A DNA stretch of 64,000 nucleotides from Luteococcus sp038433155. GTDB taxonomy: Bacteria; Actinomycetota; Actinomycetes; Propionibacteriales; Propionibacteriaceae. Location of the stretch: contig NZ_JBCDMW010000021.1 of the NCBI RefSeq assembly GCF_038433155.1, positions 1-64,000 on the forward strand, read 5' to 3'. Of this stretch, positions 39,122 through 48,412 are shown in pieces. Position 1 is the first letter of the stretch, and each line of letters opens with the position of its first letter. A program made the translations under genes and the position numbers. Below the pieces are notes generated by a model. It was not told where the DNA came from and searched no databases. It saw only the letters and a list, made by a program, of their open reading frames with translations.

Positions 39122-40483
39122 GTGAGCAGCGCGCCCGTCACCAGTCCGTCAATCCGGCCCGAGGACGAGCGGCTGCCCGTCGGCAAGGCCTTCCTCTACG
39201 GCTTCCAGCACATCCTGAGCATGTACGGCGGGGTGATCGCCGTGCCGCTGATCGTCGGGACCGCGGCCAAGCTGCCGCCCGAACAGGTTGGCATGCTGGT
39301 GGCCGCCGCGCTGTTCGTCTCCGGCCTGTCCACCCTGCTGCAGTCCCTGGGCCTGCCCTTCCTGGGGTCCAAGCTGCCGCTGGTCAACGGGACCACCTTC
39401 GGTGCCGTCTCCACCATGCTGGCCATCCTGGCCAGCGGCGGGGGACTGCCGGTGATCTTCGGCTCGGTGATGGTCGCGGGCGTGATCGGCTTCCTGCTGG
39501 CGCCGCTGTTCAGCAAGATCCAGCGCTTCTTCCCGCCCGTCGTGACCGGCACCATCATCACCGCGATGGGCATCTCCCTGCTGCCGGTGGCGGCCGGCTG
39601 GATCACCGGGCAGGATCCCGGCGGGGCGTCGCTGACCAACCTGGCGCTGGCGGCCTTCACCCTGGCCGTGGTGCTGGTCTGCACCCGGGTCAGGCAGCTG
39701 GCTCGGGTGGCCATCCTGGTGGGCATTCTGGTGGGCACCGTCGTCGCCGCGGTGACCGGCCAGGCCGACTTCAGCCAGGTGCTGCACGGAGCGGTCTTCG
39801 CCTTCCCGCAGCCCTTCTTCTTCGGCGCGCCCCGCTTCGAGGTGGGCGCCATCATCTCCATGACCATCGTGATCATCGTGACGCTGATGGAGATCATGGC
39901 CGACCTGTTCGCTGTCGCCAAGGTGGTGGGCACCGACGTCGACGAGAAGCGGATTGCCGACGGCCTGCGCGCCGACATGCTGGCCACCATCGTGGCCCCG
40001 CTGTTCAACTCCACCCCGCCCACCGCCTTCGCCCAGAATGTCGGGTTGGTGGCCGTCACCAAGGTGAAGTCCCGGTACACGGTGGCCGCCGGGGCCGTGC
40101 TGCTGCTCCTGCTGGGCATGTTCCCGTTGCTGGGCCGGGTGGTGGCCTGCGTCCCGTCCGCCGTGTTGGGCGGTGCCGGGGTGGTGCTGTTCGGCTCGGT
40201 GGCCGCGGCCGGCATCCAGACCCTGCAGCAGGCCGATTTCGAGCGCGGCAACAACATCTTCGTCGTGGCCACGTCCCTGGCACTGGTGATGTTCCCGATT
40301 GCCGCGCCCAGCTTCTATGCCCACGTGCCCACCTGGCTGGGAATGATCCTGGGTTCCGGAATCTCCGCCGCGGCCCTGAGCGCCGTCGTGCTGAACCTGC
40401 TGCTCAATGGCCGCCACGCCACCCGGGGAAGCCTGGGTGACGAGATGGAGGCCGTGCCGGCACCCGAACCCTTCGAGGGCTGA
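39122..40483 (+). CDS. NCS2-family nucleobase permease
   Basis: A 453-residue membrane transporter with 12-14 helices in the nucleobase/ascorbate (NCS2) family. GFQHILSMYGGVIAVPLI is the TM1 hallmark (Gln-His), and FAQNVGLVAVTK is the family signature (QNxGxxxxT). The form QNVG points to xanthine, urate or another purine rather than uracil. The GTG at 39122 has AAAGGAA five bases upstream; an earlier in-frame start lies in the intergenic region. It converges on the hypothetical gene at 40489. Confidence 0.9.
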   Translation: MSSAPVTSPSIRPEDERLPVGKAFLYGFQHILSMYGGVIAVPLIVGTAAKLPPEQVGMLVAAALFVSGLSTLLQSLGLPFLGSKLPLVNGTTFGAVSTMLAILASGGGLPVIFGSVMVAGVIGFLLAPLFSKIQRFFPPVVTGTIITAMGISLLPVAAGWITGQDPGGASLTNLALAAFTLAVVLVCTRVRQLARVAILVGILVGTVVAAVTGQADFSQVLHGAVFAFPQPFFFGAPRFEVGAIISMTIVIIVTLMEIMADLFAVAKVVGTDVDEKRIADGLRADMLATIVAPLFNSTPPTAFAQNVGLVAVTKVKSRYTVAAGAVLLLLLGMFPLLGRVVACVPSAVLGGAGVVLFGSVAAAGIQTLQQADFERGNNIFVVATSLALVMFPIAAPSFYAHVPTWLGMILGSGISAAALSAVVLNLLLNGRHATRGSLGDEMEAVPAPEPFEG

Positions 40484-40494
40484 GGCGCTCAGCC
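40477..40494. terminator. possible bidirectional terminator
   Basis: GGCTGAG (40478-40484) and CTCAGCC (40488-40494) pair perfectly around three bases, between two converging genes and overlapping both stop regions. It is short, with no T tract. Confidence 0.25.
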
Positions 40495-40935
40495 GTCGAT
40501 CGGGACCTCCCAGTCCTGCAGTGCCGTGACGGCCCGCAGATAGGCGTCCCGGTTGATGGTGATGTGCAGGTCCAACTCTTCCGGCGGGGCCACCGAGCCG
40601 TTGCCCGACGCCAGGCTGGCCCAGCGCACGTGATCCTCGGCCAGCTCGATCCGGGCCAGCAGGGGACTGCAGCCGGGGGTGCCGCAGGCACAGACCGAGA
40701 CCTCGGTGCGGCCGTCGAAGTCGGGGTGCTCGCCGCGGAGCAGGCCCGGGATGTGGTCGCCGTCGGGGAGTCCGTACCAGCTTCCGGCAGGGCGCCGGGT
40801 GAGGAATTCCACCCAGTCCTCCAGCCGCCGGCCGTCCAGCATGATCCGGACCAGGGTCTCCTTCACCGACGGGCTGTGCGGGATCGCGACCAGTTCCCGG
40901 CGCAGCTCGAACCGGCTGATCCCGATGGTGGTCAT
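40489..40935 (-). CDS. conserved-looking hypothetical protein
   Basis: A 148-residue soluble protein I do not recognise. It has a mixed alpha/beta pattern with EVSVCACGTPGCSPLLARI near the middle; the three cysteines could bind a metal. VRWASLASGNG and ITINRDAYLRAVTAL follow. Its ATG overlaps the stop of the upstream TIGR03085-type gene by one base (TGATG), so the two are translated together. Confidence 0.65.
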   Translation of the reverse strand: MTTIGISRFELRRELVAIPHSPSVKETLVRIMLDGRRLEDWVEFLTRRPAGSWYGLPDGDHIPGLLRGEHPDFDGRTEVSVCACGTPGCSPLLARIELAEDHVRWASLASGNGSVAPPEELDLHITINRDAYLRAVTALQDWEVPIDG

Positions 40936-41576
40936 CAGATGCCGAAGCTGGCGTCGCGCAGACGCTGCACCGCGTCCTCGTCGCCCCGGAGTTCGACGTC
41001 GGCGTGCGCGCCCCGGCCGAAGGCGAACAGCAGCAGCTCGCTGGGCTTGCCATGTAGCTCGACGACGGGCTCACCCGGCTTCAGCACCAGGGACTCCGAC
41101 GGGCCGTCGGTGCGCTCCGCGATGGCGCCAACGGGGCAGCGGCGGAACATCACCCGGCCCATGGAGGCCAGTCGCTTGGCGCACAACGCCTCCGCCTCCT
41201 CGCCGAGCTCCCTTGGCTGGGGGCTACCGGGCTGGGCACGGCGCACGTCCTCGTGGTGCACGAAGTACTCCGCGGCATTGGCCGCCTCGTCGAGGCCGGG
41301 CAGCGCGAAGACCGAGATCCGGGCAGGACCCCGGCGTACCCGGGCCACCAGCTCGCGATAGGCCAACTTGGTCTTGGCCTGTGTCATCCGCTTCTCGGTC
41401 AGGCCGGCCAGGGGCTCGATCACGATGCCGGGTGCGGCCAGGGGATCGGCCTCCCGCACCCACAGGTGCGCGGCCAGGTCATGGGTGGTCCAGCCCTCGC
41501 ACAGGGTGGGGGCGTCGGGGCCCAGCTCATCCAGCAGGTCGCACAGCGCGAGGCGCTCACTCCGGGAAAAGGACAT
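40935..41576 (-). CDS. TIGR03085-type DinB-like metal-binding protein
   Basis: A 213-residue member of the mycothiol-dependent maleylpyruvate isomerase/DinB-like superfamily. CEGWTTHDLAAHLWVREAD and EYFVHHEDVRRAQPG supply the metal-binding histidines, and the C-terminal part (VELHGKPSELLLFAFGR) is the SCP-like region. These actinobacterial proteins probably use mycothiol, but the substrate is unknown. ATG 41576 lies six bases after a TACAAT -10 box, supporting a leaderless mRNA and excluding an upstream extension of about 70 residues. Confidence 0.85.
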   Translation of the reverse strand: MSFSRSERLALCDLLDELGPDAPTLCEGWTTHDLAAHLWVREADPLAAPGIVIEPLAGLTEKRMTQAKTKLAYRELVARVRRGPARISVFALPGLDEAANAAEYFVHHEDVRRAQPGSPQPRELGEEAEALCAKRLASMGRVMFRRCPVGAIAERTDGPSESLVLKPGEPVVELHGKPSELLLFAFGRGAHADVELRGDEDAVQRLRDASFGI

Positions 41577-41582
41577 GCAGGG

Positions 41583-41588
41583 ATTGTA
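41583..41588 (-). promoter_or_regulatory. -10 box, leaderless promoter of the TIGR03085-type gene
   Basis: TACAAT on the minus strand, six bases before ATG 41576, is one of the best -10 matches in the window. Confidence 0.55.
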
Positions 41589-41653
41589 GGTCGGTTCGTG
41601 TGCGGGTGGTGGGTCGGTTCGGCGTCGGGCCGGCAGCCTCCGGCGGGGACTGC

Positions 41654-41711
41654 GCAGCCGTTGAGTGTCGGGGCAGCCGCTGCAACGGCTGCCCGAAGAA
41701 GTAGCGGCTGC
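41654..41711 (+). promoter_or_regulatory. mutually exclusive stems upstream of hisI-trpE
   Basis: Three overlapping perfect pairings are possible: 41654-41663 with 41683-41692 (10 bp), 41671-41679 with 41686-41694 (9 bp), and 41673-41681 with 41703-41711 (9 bp). They compete with one another, as in an attenuator. No T tract and no short leader peptide were found, and it is not certain that the region is transcribed. Confidence 0.35.
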
Positions 41712-41803
41712 GCAGTTGAGGGTAGACGGGGGAGATGTGTCGGTCAGCGCCGCAGCATGGGCAGCGTTCGGCCTCCTCGTCGGGATCGGGAACAATGGGC
41801 CGC

Positions 41804-42174
41804 ATGCCTTTGAACCCCCAGATCGCCAGCAGGCTGAAGCGCAACCCCGACGGTCTGGTGCCCGCCGTCGTCACCGACGCCGGTTCCGGCGCGGTGCTGA
41901 TGATGGCCTGGATGGACGACGAGGCGCTGGCGCGGACCCTGGAGACCCGCAAGGCCACCTACTGGTCCCGATCCCGCAATGAGTACTGGGTCAAGGGGGA
42001 GACCTCGGGCCACACCCAGCACGTCCGGGAGGTGCGGCTGGATTGCGACGGCGACACCCTGCTGCTCCGGGTGGACCAGGTGGGCGGGGCCTGTCACACC
42101 GGGGATGCCACCTGCTTCGATGCCGATCTGCTCCTGTCCGAGCAGGACGCCGACCTGCCGTTGGGGGACGACGC

Positions 42175-42178
<4 letters not shown>
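41804..42178 (+). CDS. hisI: phosphoribosyl-AMP cyclohydrolase
   Basis: Third step of histidine synthesis, opening the purine ring of PR-AMP. The 124-residue zinc enzyme shows LMMAWMDDEAL, TYWSRSRNEYWVKG, VRLDCDGD (metal Asp and Cys) and GGACHTGDATCF (zinc cysteines). ATG 41804 gives MPLNPQIASRLKRN, matching mycobacterial HisI; ATG 41795 is an alternative. Its stop overlaps the GTG of trpE, so a histidine gene opens the tryptophan operon, as is common in actinobacteria. Confidence 0.94.
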
Positions 42179-43691
<1,513 letters not shown>

Positions 43692-43695
<4 letters not shown>

Positions 43696-44204
43696 AGCCC
43701 GGGCAGCTGAAGGTGGCCAGCTGGTTGGCCACCGCCGCGGCCGCCGGGCTGGCCCTCTACCTGGCCAAGCAAAGCGGCGCCCATGCGGATGCCGCCAAGG
43801 CCATCGGCTGGGCCCTGCTGGCCGCAGTCGGGGTCTCGCTGCTGCTCGGTGTCCTGGGCCGACGCCTGGTGGCAGCCCTGGAACTGGCCCTGGCGGCCGG
43901 CCTGGCCCTGCTGGTGGCGCGTGGTGAAGGTCACCAGCTGCTGGCGCTGGCCGCCGCATTGGGCCTTGCCGGAGCGGCAACTCAGCTGGGAACGGCACAC
44001 CGGTGGGGCAGCGCCGCCCGTCGTTTTGACCGGGATGCCGCGGCGCCGGCGCGGCCACAGACGGATCTGGACCTGTGGAAGGCCCTCGACGCGGGTCTTG
44101 ACCCCACCAGCGACGAAATCCACGGTAAAGTCACGGGGCGAGAGGACTCTCCCATCAGCAAGCCGAGCCCCGGCGCCGGGGCCGACCAGAAGGACGATCA
44201 ATGA
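43692..44204 (+). CDS. Trp-biosynthesis-associated membrane protein
   Basis: A 170-residue protein with three to four hydrophobic helices (to about residue 105), then a polar tail with LWKALDAGLDPTSDE, a sequence typical of the membrane protein family always encoded after trpE in actinobacteria (Trp_oprn_chp). The function is unknown. It overlaps trpE by four bases (ATGA) and the next gene by four bases. Confidence 0.85.
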
Positions 44205-44464
44205 GCTACCAGGGCATGCAGCAGCACAAGGCCGTCAAGCGTCAGGAGCAGCTGGAGTACCACGAGGGCAAGTCGCCCGCCGCGTGGGCCGGTTCCTGGA
44301 TTTCCCTGGCCGCCTTCGTGATCCTGACCTACACCAGCACCTTCGGCTTCGAGCAGTTCGGCTGGATGGGCGTGATCGTCCCGTCGGTGATCATCCTGCT
44401 GGCCGGCGTGCTCACCCTGGTGATGAAGGCCCAGGGCTACGGCACCCCCGCCCGCGACCTGTGA
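44201..44464 (+). CDS. HGxxPAAW-motif membrane protein
   Basis: An 87-residue protein with HEGKSPAAWAGSW (the HGxxPAAW-type motif, here with Glu for Gly) and two transmembrane helices. It is found between trpE and trpC in many actinobacteria; its role is unknown. It overlaps both neighbours by four bases. Confidence 0.85.
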   Translation: MSYQGMQQHKAVKRQEQLEYHEGKSPAAWAGSWISLAAFVILTYTSTFGFEQFGWMGVIVPSVIILLAGVLTLVMKAQGYGTPARDL

Positions 44465-45252
44465 CGAGCGTCCTCGACGACATCATCGTCGGCGTCCGGG
44501 AGGACCTGGAGCAGCGCAAGCAGCAGACCAGCCTGCCCGAGCTGGAGGTCCGCATCCAGACCCGGCGCCCCGCGCTGGACGTCCTGGGCCGCTTCCGCGA
44601 ACCGGGGCTCTCGGTGATCAGCGAGGTCAAGCGATCCAGCCCCAGCAAGGGCGCCCTGGCCAGCATCGACGACCCCGCCAGCCTGGCCAGCCGGTACCAG
44701 GAAGGCGGCGCCAGCGCCATCAGCGTGCTGACCGAGAAGCGCCGGTTCAACGGCTCCTTGACGGATCTGGACGCGGTTCGGCAGGCCGTCGAGATCCCGG
44801 TCCTGCGCAAGGACTTCGTCGTCGACGACTACCAGGTCTGGGAGGCCCGCGCGCACGGTGCCGACCTGGTGCTGCTGATCGTCGCCGCCCTGTCCGACGA
44901 GGACCTGGCCCGGCTGCACCGGCTGGTGCTTGACCTGGGCATGACCCCGCTGGTGGAGGTCCACACCGAGCAGGAGACCCAACGCGCCGTGGAGCTGGGC
45001 GCACAGCTGATTGGCGTCAACAACCGCAATCTCAAAACCCTCGAGGTGGACCTCGCCCAGTTCGGGCGGCTGGTAGACCTGATTGGTGAGGGGCCGGTGA
45101 AGGTTGCCGAATCCGGGATCCTCACCGCCGATGACGCCGCGCTCGTCCACTCGCAGGGCGCGGACGTCGTGCTCGTGGGCGAGGCACTGGTGCGCCACGG
45201 TGACCCGGCCGGCGCGATCCGCGCGATGGTCGAGGCCGCCGGGGCCCGCTGA
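44461..45252 (+). CDS. trpC: indole-3-glycerol phosphate synthase
   Basis: Closes the indole ring from CdRP. The 263-residue TIM barrel has VISEVKRSSPSKG (catalytic Lys and Glu), VLRKDFVVDDYQVWEARAHGAD, LVEVHTEQE, IGVNNRNLKTL and VAESGI, a full set. The GTG 44461 start overlaps the preceding stop. The long frame upstream is a shadow. Confidence 0.96.
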   Translation: MTSVLDDIIVGVREDLEQRKQQTSLPELEVRIQTRRPALDVLGRFREPGLSVISEVKRSSPSKGALASIDDPASLASRYQEGGASAISVLTEKRRFNGSLTDLDAVRQAVEIPVLRKDFVVDDYQVWEARAHGADLVLLIVAALSDEDLARLHRLVLDLGMTPLVEVHTEQETQRAVELGAQLIGVNNRNLKTLEVDLAQFGRLVDLIGEGPVKVAESGILTADDAALVHSQGADVVLVGEALVRHGDPAGAIRAMVEAAGAR

Positions 45253-45302
45253 CCCCGCCCCCGGGCGACCCGGCACGTGTCCCTACTGTCTTTGGAGAAA
45301 CC

Positions 45303-46586
45303 ATGAGCCTGCCCGACGAGCACGGTCACTACGACGACTTCGGCGGACGCTTCGTCCCCGAGGCGCTGCAGGCGGCGCTGAACCAGCTGGACCAGGCCTT
45401 CGCCCAGGCCAGCGCCGACCCGGACTTCCATGCCGAGCTAGAGCGGCTGCGCCGTGACTACGCCGGCCGACCCACCCCGATCTGGCAGGCCGACCGGTTT
45501 GCCCAGCAGTGCGCCGCCGAGGGCTCGGCCGGGGTCACCATGGTGTTGAAGCGGGAGGACCTGAACCACACCGGCTCCCACAAGGTCAACAATGTGCTGG
45601 GCCAGGCGCTGCTGACCAAGCGGATGGGCAAGACCCGGGTGATTGCCGAGACCGGCGCCGGGCAGCACGGCGTCGCCACCGCCACCGCTGCCGCCCTGAT
45701 GGGGCTGGAATGCCGGATCTACATGGGCAAGGTCGACACCGAGCGCCAGGCCCTCAACGTCGCCCGGATGCAGATGCTGGGGGCCGAGGTGGTGGCCGTC
45801 GAGGCCGGATCCATGACCCTCAAGGACGCCATGAACGAGGCGATGCGGGACTGGGTCACCAATGTGGACCACACCCACTACCTGATTGGCACCGTGGCCG
45901 GCCCCGCCCCCTTCCCGAAGATCGTGCGGGAGTACCAGAGGATCATCTCCACCGAAACCCGCGCCCAGGTACTGGAGCGCTACGGGAAGCTGCCCGACGC
46001 GGTCACCGCCTGCGTCGGCGGCGGCTCCAATGCCATGGGGATCTTCGCGGACTTCGTGGCGGATCCCGAGGTGGCGCTCTACGGCTTCGAGGCCGCCGGC
46101 GACGGCGTCGAGACCGGACGGCATGCGGCCACCATCACCGCCGGCCGGATGGGCGTGTTGCACGGGATGCGCACCTATGTGCTGATGAATGACGACGGCC
46201 AGACCATCGAATCCCACTCGATCTCCGCCGGGCTGGACTACCCGGGCGTCGGCCCGGAGCACGCCTGGCTGGCCAAGACGGGCCGGGCCAGCTACCTGCC
46301 GGTGACCGACGCCGAGGCGATGGATGCGCTGAAGTTGCTGACCCAGACCGAGGGGATCATGCCCGCCATTGAATCCGCCCACGCCGTGGCGGGAGCCCGT
46401 CGGCTGGCGCTGGAGCTGACCGCAAAGGATCCGCAGACCAAGCCCCTGATCGTGATCAACATCTCCGGCCGTGGCGACAAGGACGTGGACACCGCCATCA
46501 GCTACTTCGGGATCGACGGCAGCGTCGACGACATCGCCGGCCGTATGGAGCGCAGCGACTCGGCCGAGGAAATGGAGCAGAAGTGA
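45303..46586 (+). CDS. trpB: tryptophan synthase beta chain
   Basis: Joins indole and serine. The 427-residue PLP enzyme has its lysine in HTGSHKVNN (Lys94), then ETGAGQHGVATATAAA, GGGSNAMG (phosphate loop), and SAGLDYPGVGPEH. This is the standard TrpB1 type that works with TrpA. The 50-base gap after trpC is the only real spacing in the operon. Confidence 0.97.
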   Translation: MSLPDEHGHYDDFGGRFVPEALQAALNQLDQAFAQASADPDFHAELERLRRDYAGRPTPIWQADRFAQQCAAEGSAGVTMVLKREDLNHTGSHKVNNVLGQALLTKRMGKTRVIAETGAGQHGVATATAAALMGLECRIYMGKVDTERQALNVARMQMLGAEVVAVEAGSMTLKDAMNEAMRDWVTNVDHTHYLIGTVAGPAPFPKIVREYQRIISTETRAQVLERYGKLPDAVTACVGGGSNAMGIFADFVADPEVALYGFEAAGDGVETGRHAATITAGRMGVLHGMRTYVLMNDDGQTIESHSISAGLDYPGVGPEHAWLAKTGRASYLPVTDAEAMDALKLLTQTEGIMPAIESAHAVAGARRLALELTAKDPQTKPLIVINISGRGDKDVDTAISYFGIDGSVDDIAGRMERSDSAEEMEQK

Positions 46587-47443
46587 GCCGCTACCCCAAC
46601 ACCCCCTTCGACGACGAGGTCCGGCTCGGCAGGTCCGGTCACGCCTATGCCGCCGCCCGCAATGAGGGCCGGGCCGCGCTGGTGGGCTACCTGCCCGTGG
46701 GCTACCCCGACGTGCCCGGCTCGGTGGAGGCCATCACCGCGCTGTGCGACGGCACGGACGGGCTGGGCGTGGACATCGTCGAGATCGGAATGCCCTATTC
46801 GGACCCGGTGATGGACGGGCTGGTGATCCAGCACGCCACCACCCAGGCCCTGGCCAAGGGGGTCCGCACCCGGGACATCTTCACCGCCGTCGAGGCCGTG
46901 GCCGCCACCGGCAAGCAGGCCACCGCGATGATCTACTGGAACCTGGTGGAGACCTATGGCGTCGACGCCTTCGCCCGGGACTTCGCCGCCGCCGGTGGTG
47001 CCGGCCTGATCACCCCGGATCTGACCCCGGACGAGGCACAGGCCTGGCTGGCCGCCTCCGACGCGCACGGCCTGGACCGGATCTTCCTGGTGGCACCCTC
47101 CTCCACCGACGAACGCCTGGTCTCCACCCTGGACGCCTGTCGCGGCTGGGTCTATGCCACCAGCGTGATGGGCGTCACCGGCACCCGCACCAGCACCAGC
47201 TCCGCCGCCCCCGCCCTGGTGGCGCGGGTGCGCGAGGCCCGTCCGGAGCTGCCCGTCGGCGTCGGGCTGGGGGTCTCCAACGGTGCCCAGGCCAAGGAGT
47301 TGACCCAGGTGGCCGACGGCGTGATCGTCGGGTCCGCGCTGGTCAAGCACCTGCTGGCCAATGAGCAGGCCGGCTCCCGGGACCTGACCGCGCTGCGTCG
47401 GCTGGTGGACGAGCTGGCCCGCGGCGTGCGCGGCGAGGCCTGA
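46583..47443 (+). CDS. trpA: tryptophan synthase alpha chain
   Basis: Releases indole from indole-3-glycerol phosphate. The 286-residue barrel has VEIGMPYSDPVMDGLVIQ (catalytic Glu and Asp), GLITPDLTPDEA, IFLVAPSSTDERL, GVTGTRTS and GVGLGVSNGAQA. The GTG start overlaps the trpB stop. Confidence 0.96.
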   Translation: MSRYPNTPFDDEVRLGRSGHAYAAARNEGRAALVGYLPVGYPDVPGSVEAITALCDGTDGLGVDIVEIGMPYSDPVMDGLVIQHATTQALAKGVRTRDIFTAVEAVAATGKQATAMIYWNLVETYGVDAFARDFAAAGGAGLITPDLTPDEAQAWLAASDAHGLDRIFLVAPSSTDERLVSTLDACRGWVYATSVMGVTGTRTSTSSAAPALVARVREARPELPVGVGLGVSNGAQAKELTQVADGVIVGSALVKHLLANEQAGSRDLTALRRLVDELARGVRGEA

Positions 47444-47450
47444 GACCGTC

Positions 47451-48323
47451 GTGTTCAACTCGCTGTCCATCCCCAGCCCCGGCTGGTCCGCCTTCCACCT
47501 GGGGCCCTTGACCATCCACGCCTATGCGCTGTGCATCCTGACCGGGATCATCCTGGGCTGGATGTTGGCCAAGCGTCGTTTCATGGCCCGTGGCGGCGAC
47601 GGCGAGGCCTTCGAGGAGGTCCTGGGCGCCGCCGTCGTGGCGGGCATCATCGGTGCCCGGCTGTACCACGTCATCACCGACCACCAGCTCTACTTCGGCC
47701 CCGGCAAACGGCCGATCGAGGCGCTCTACATCTGGAATGGCGGCCTGGGGATCTGGGGCGGGGTGGCGCTCGGCGCGCTGACCGCCTGGCTGCTCTGCCG
47801 GCGCAAGGGGATGGACTTTGCCACCATGGCCGACGCCGGGGCCCCGGCCCTGATCCTTGCCCAGGCCATCGGCAGGGTGGGCAACTGGTTCAACCAGGAA
47901 CTGTTCGGCCGGCCCACCACGCTGCCCTGGGGGCTGGAGATCGACGCGGTGCACCGCCCCCGCGGTTATGAGCAGTTCGCCACCTTCCACCCCACCTTCG
48001 GCTACGAGATGCTGTGGAACCTGGCCGGCGTCGCCTTCCTGCTGTGGGCGGAGCGCCGCTTCCGTCTGAGTCATGGCCGGCTGTTCGCGCTCTATGTGGC
48101 CTACTACTGCGCGGGGCGGCTGTGGATCGAACACCTGCGGATCGATCCGGTGAACACCGCCGCCGGCTTCCGGTTGAACGAGTACACGTCGGTGATCGTG
48201 TTTGCCGCCGCTGTTCTGGCCTTTGTGCTGTTGGGCCGCTGGCAACGCCGCACGGAGCGCTCGGCCAGCACCGCAATGTCCAAGCAATTACCCCGAAACA
48301 CAACCGAAACAATCCGGTCCTAG
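47451..48323 (+). CDS. lgt: prolipoprotein diacylglyceryl transferase
   Basis: Transfers diacylglycerol to the lipobox cysteine of prelipoproteins in the membrane. The 290-residue protein has seven helices; GRVGNWFNQELFG is the Lgt signature, and HPTFGYEMLWN contains the essential tyrosine region. It sits after trpA, as in many actinobacteria, seven bases downstream, with a GTG start. Lipoproteins such as the sugar-binding protein at 60770 are its clients. Confidence 0.95.
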   Translation: MFNSLSIPSPGWSAFHLGPLTIHAYALCILTGIILGWMLAKRRFMARGGDGEAFEEVLGAAVVAGIIGARLYHVITDHQLYFGPGKRPIEALYIWNGGLGIWGGVALGALTAWLLCRRKGMDFATMADAGAPALILAQAIGRVGNWFNQELFGRPTTLPWGLEIDAVHRPRGYEQFATFHPTFGYEMLWNLAGVAFLLWAERRFRLSHGRLFALYVAYYCAGRLWIEHLRIDPVNTAAGFRLNEYTSVIVFAAAVLAFVLLGRWQRRTERSASTAMSKQLPRNTTETIRS

Positions 48324-48326
48324 CGT
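48293..48326 (+). promoter_or_regulatory. GlnR-box-like repeat and -10 box upstream of gltB
   Basis: CCGAAACA occurs at 48293-48300 and 48304-48311, an exact 11-base period, giving GAAAC, six bases, GAAAC. TAGCGT (48321-48326), overlapping the lgt stop, could be the -10 box. The layout suits an activator of the OmpR type such as GlnR. Confidence 0.4.
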
Positions 48327-48412
48327 TTCGCCCCGGTTGGCGCACCGCGACCTGATTGGTTCGGGTGCCGATCCCGCCGTCGGGTAACCGACCTGCCAGA
48401 TCGGAGAAATGC

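Noticed and set aside
41253..41813. Plus-strand frame opposite the TIGR03085-type gene running into hisI
   Set aside because: Antisense shadow for most of its length, then intergenic; no start or family features.
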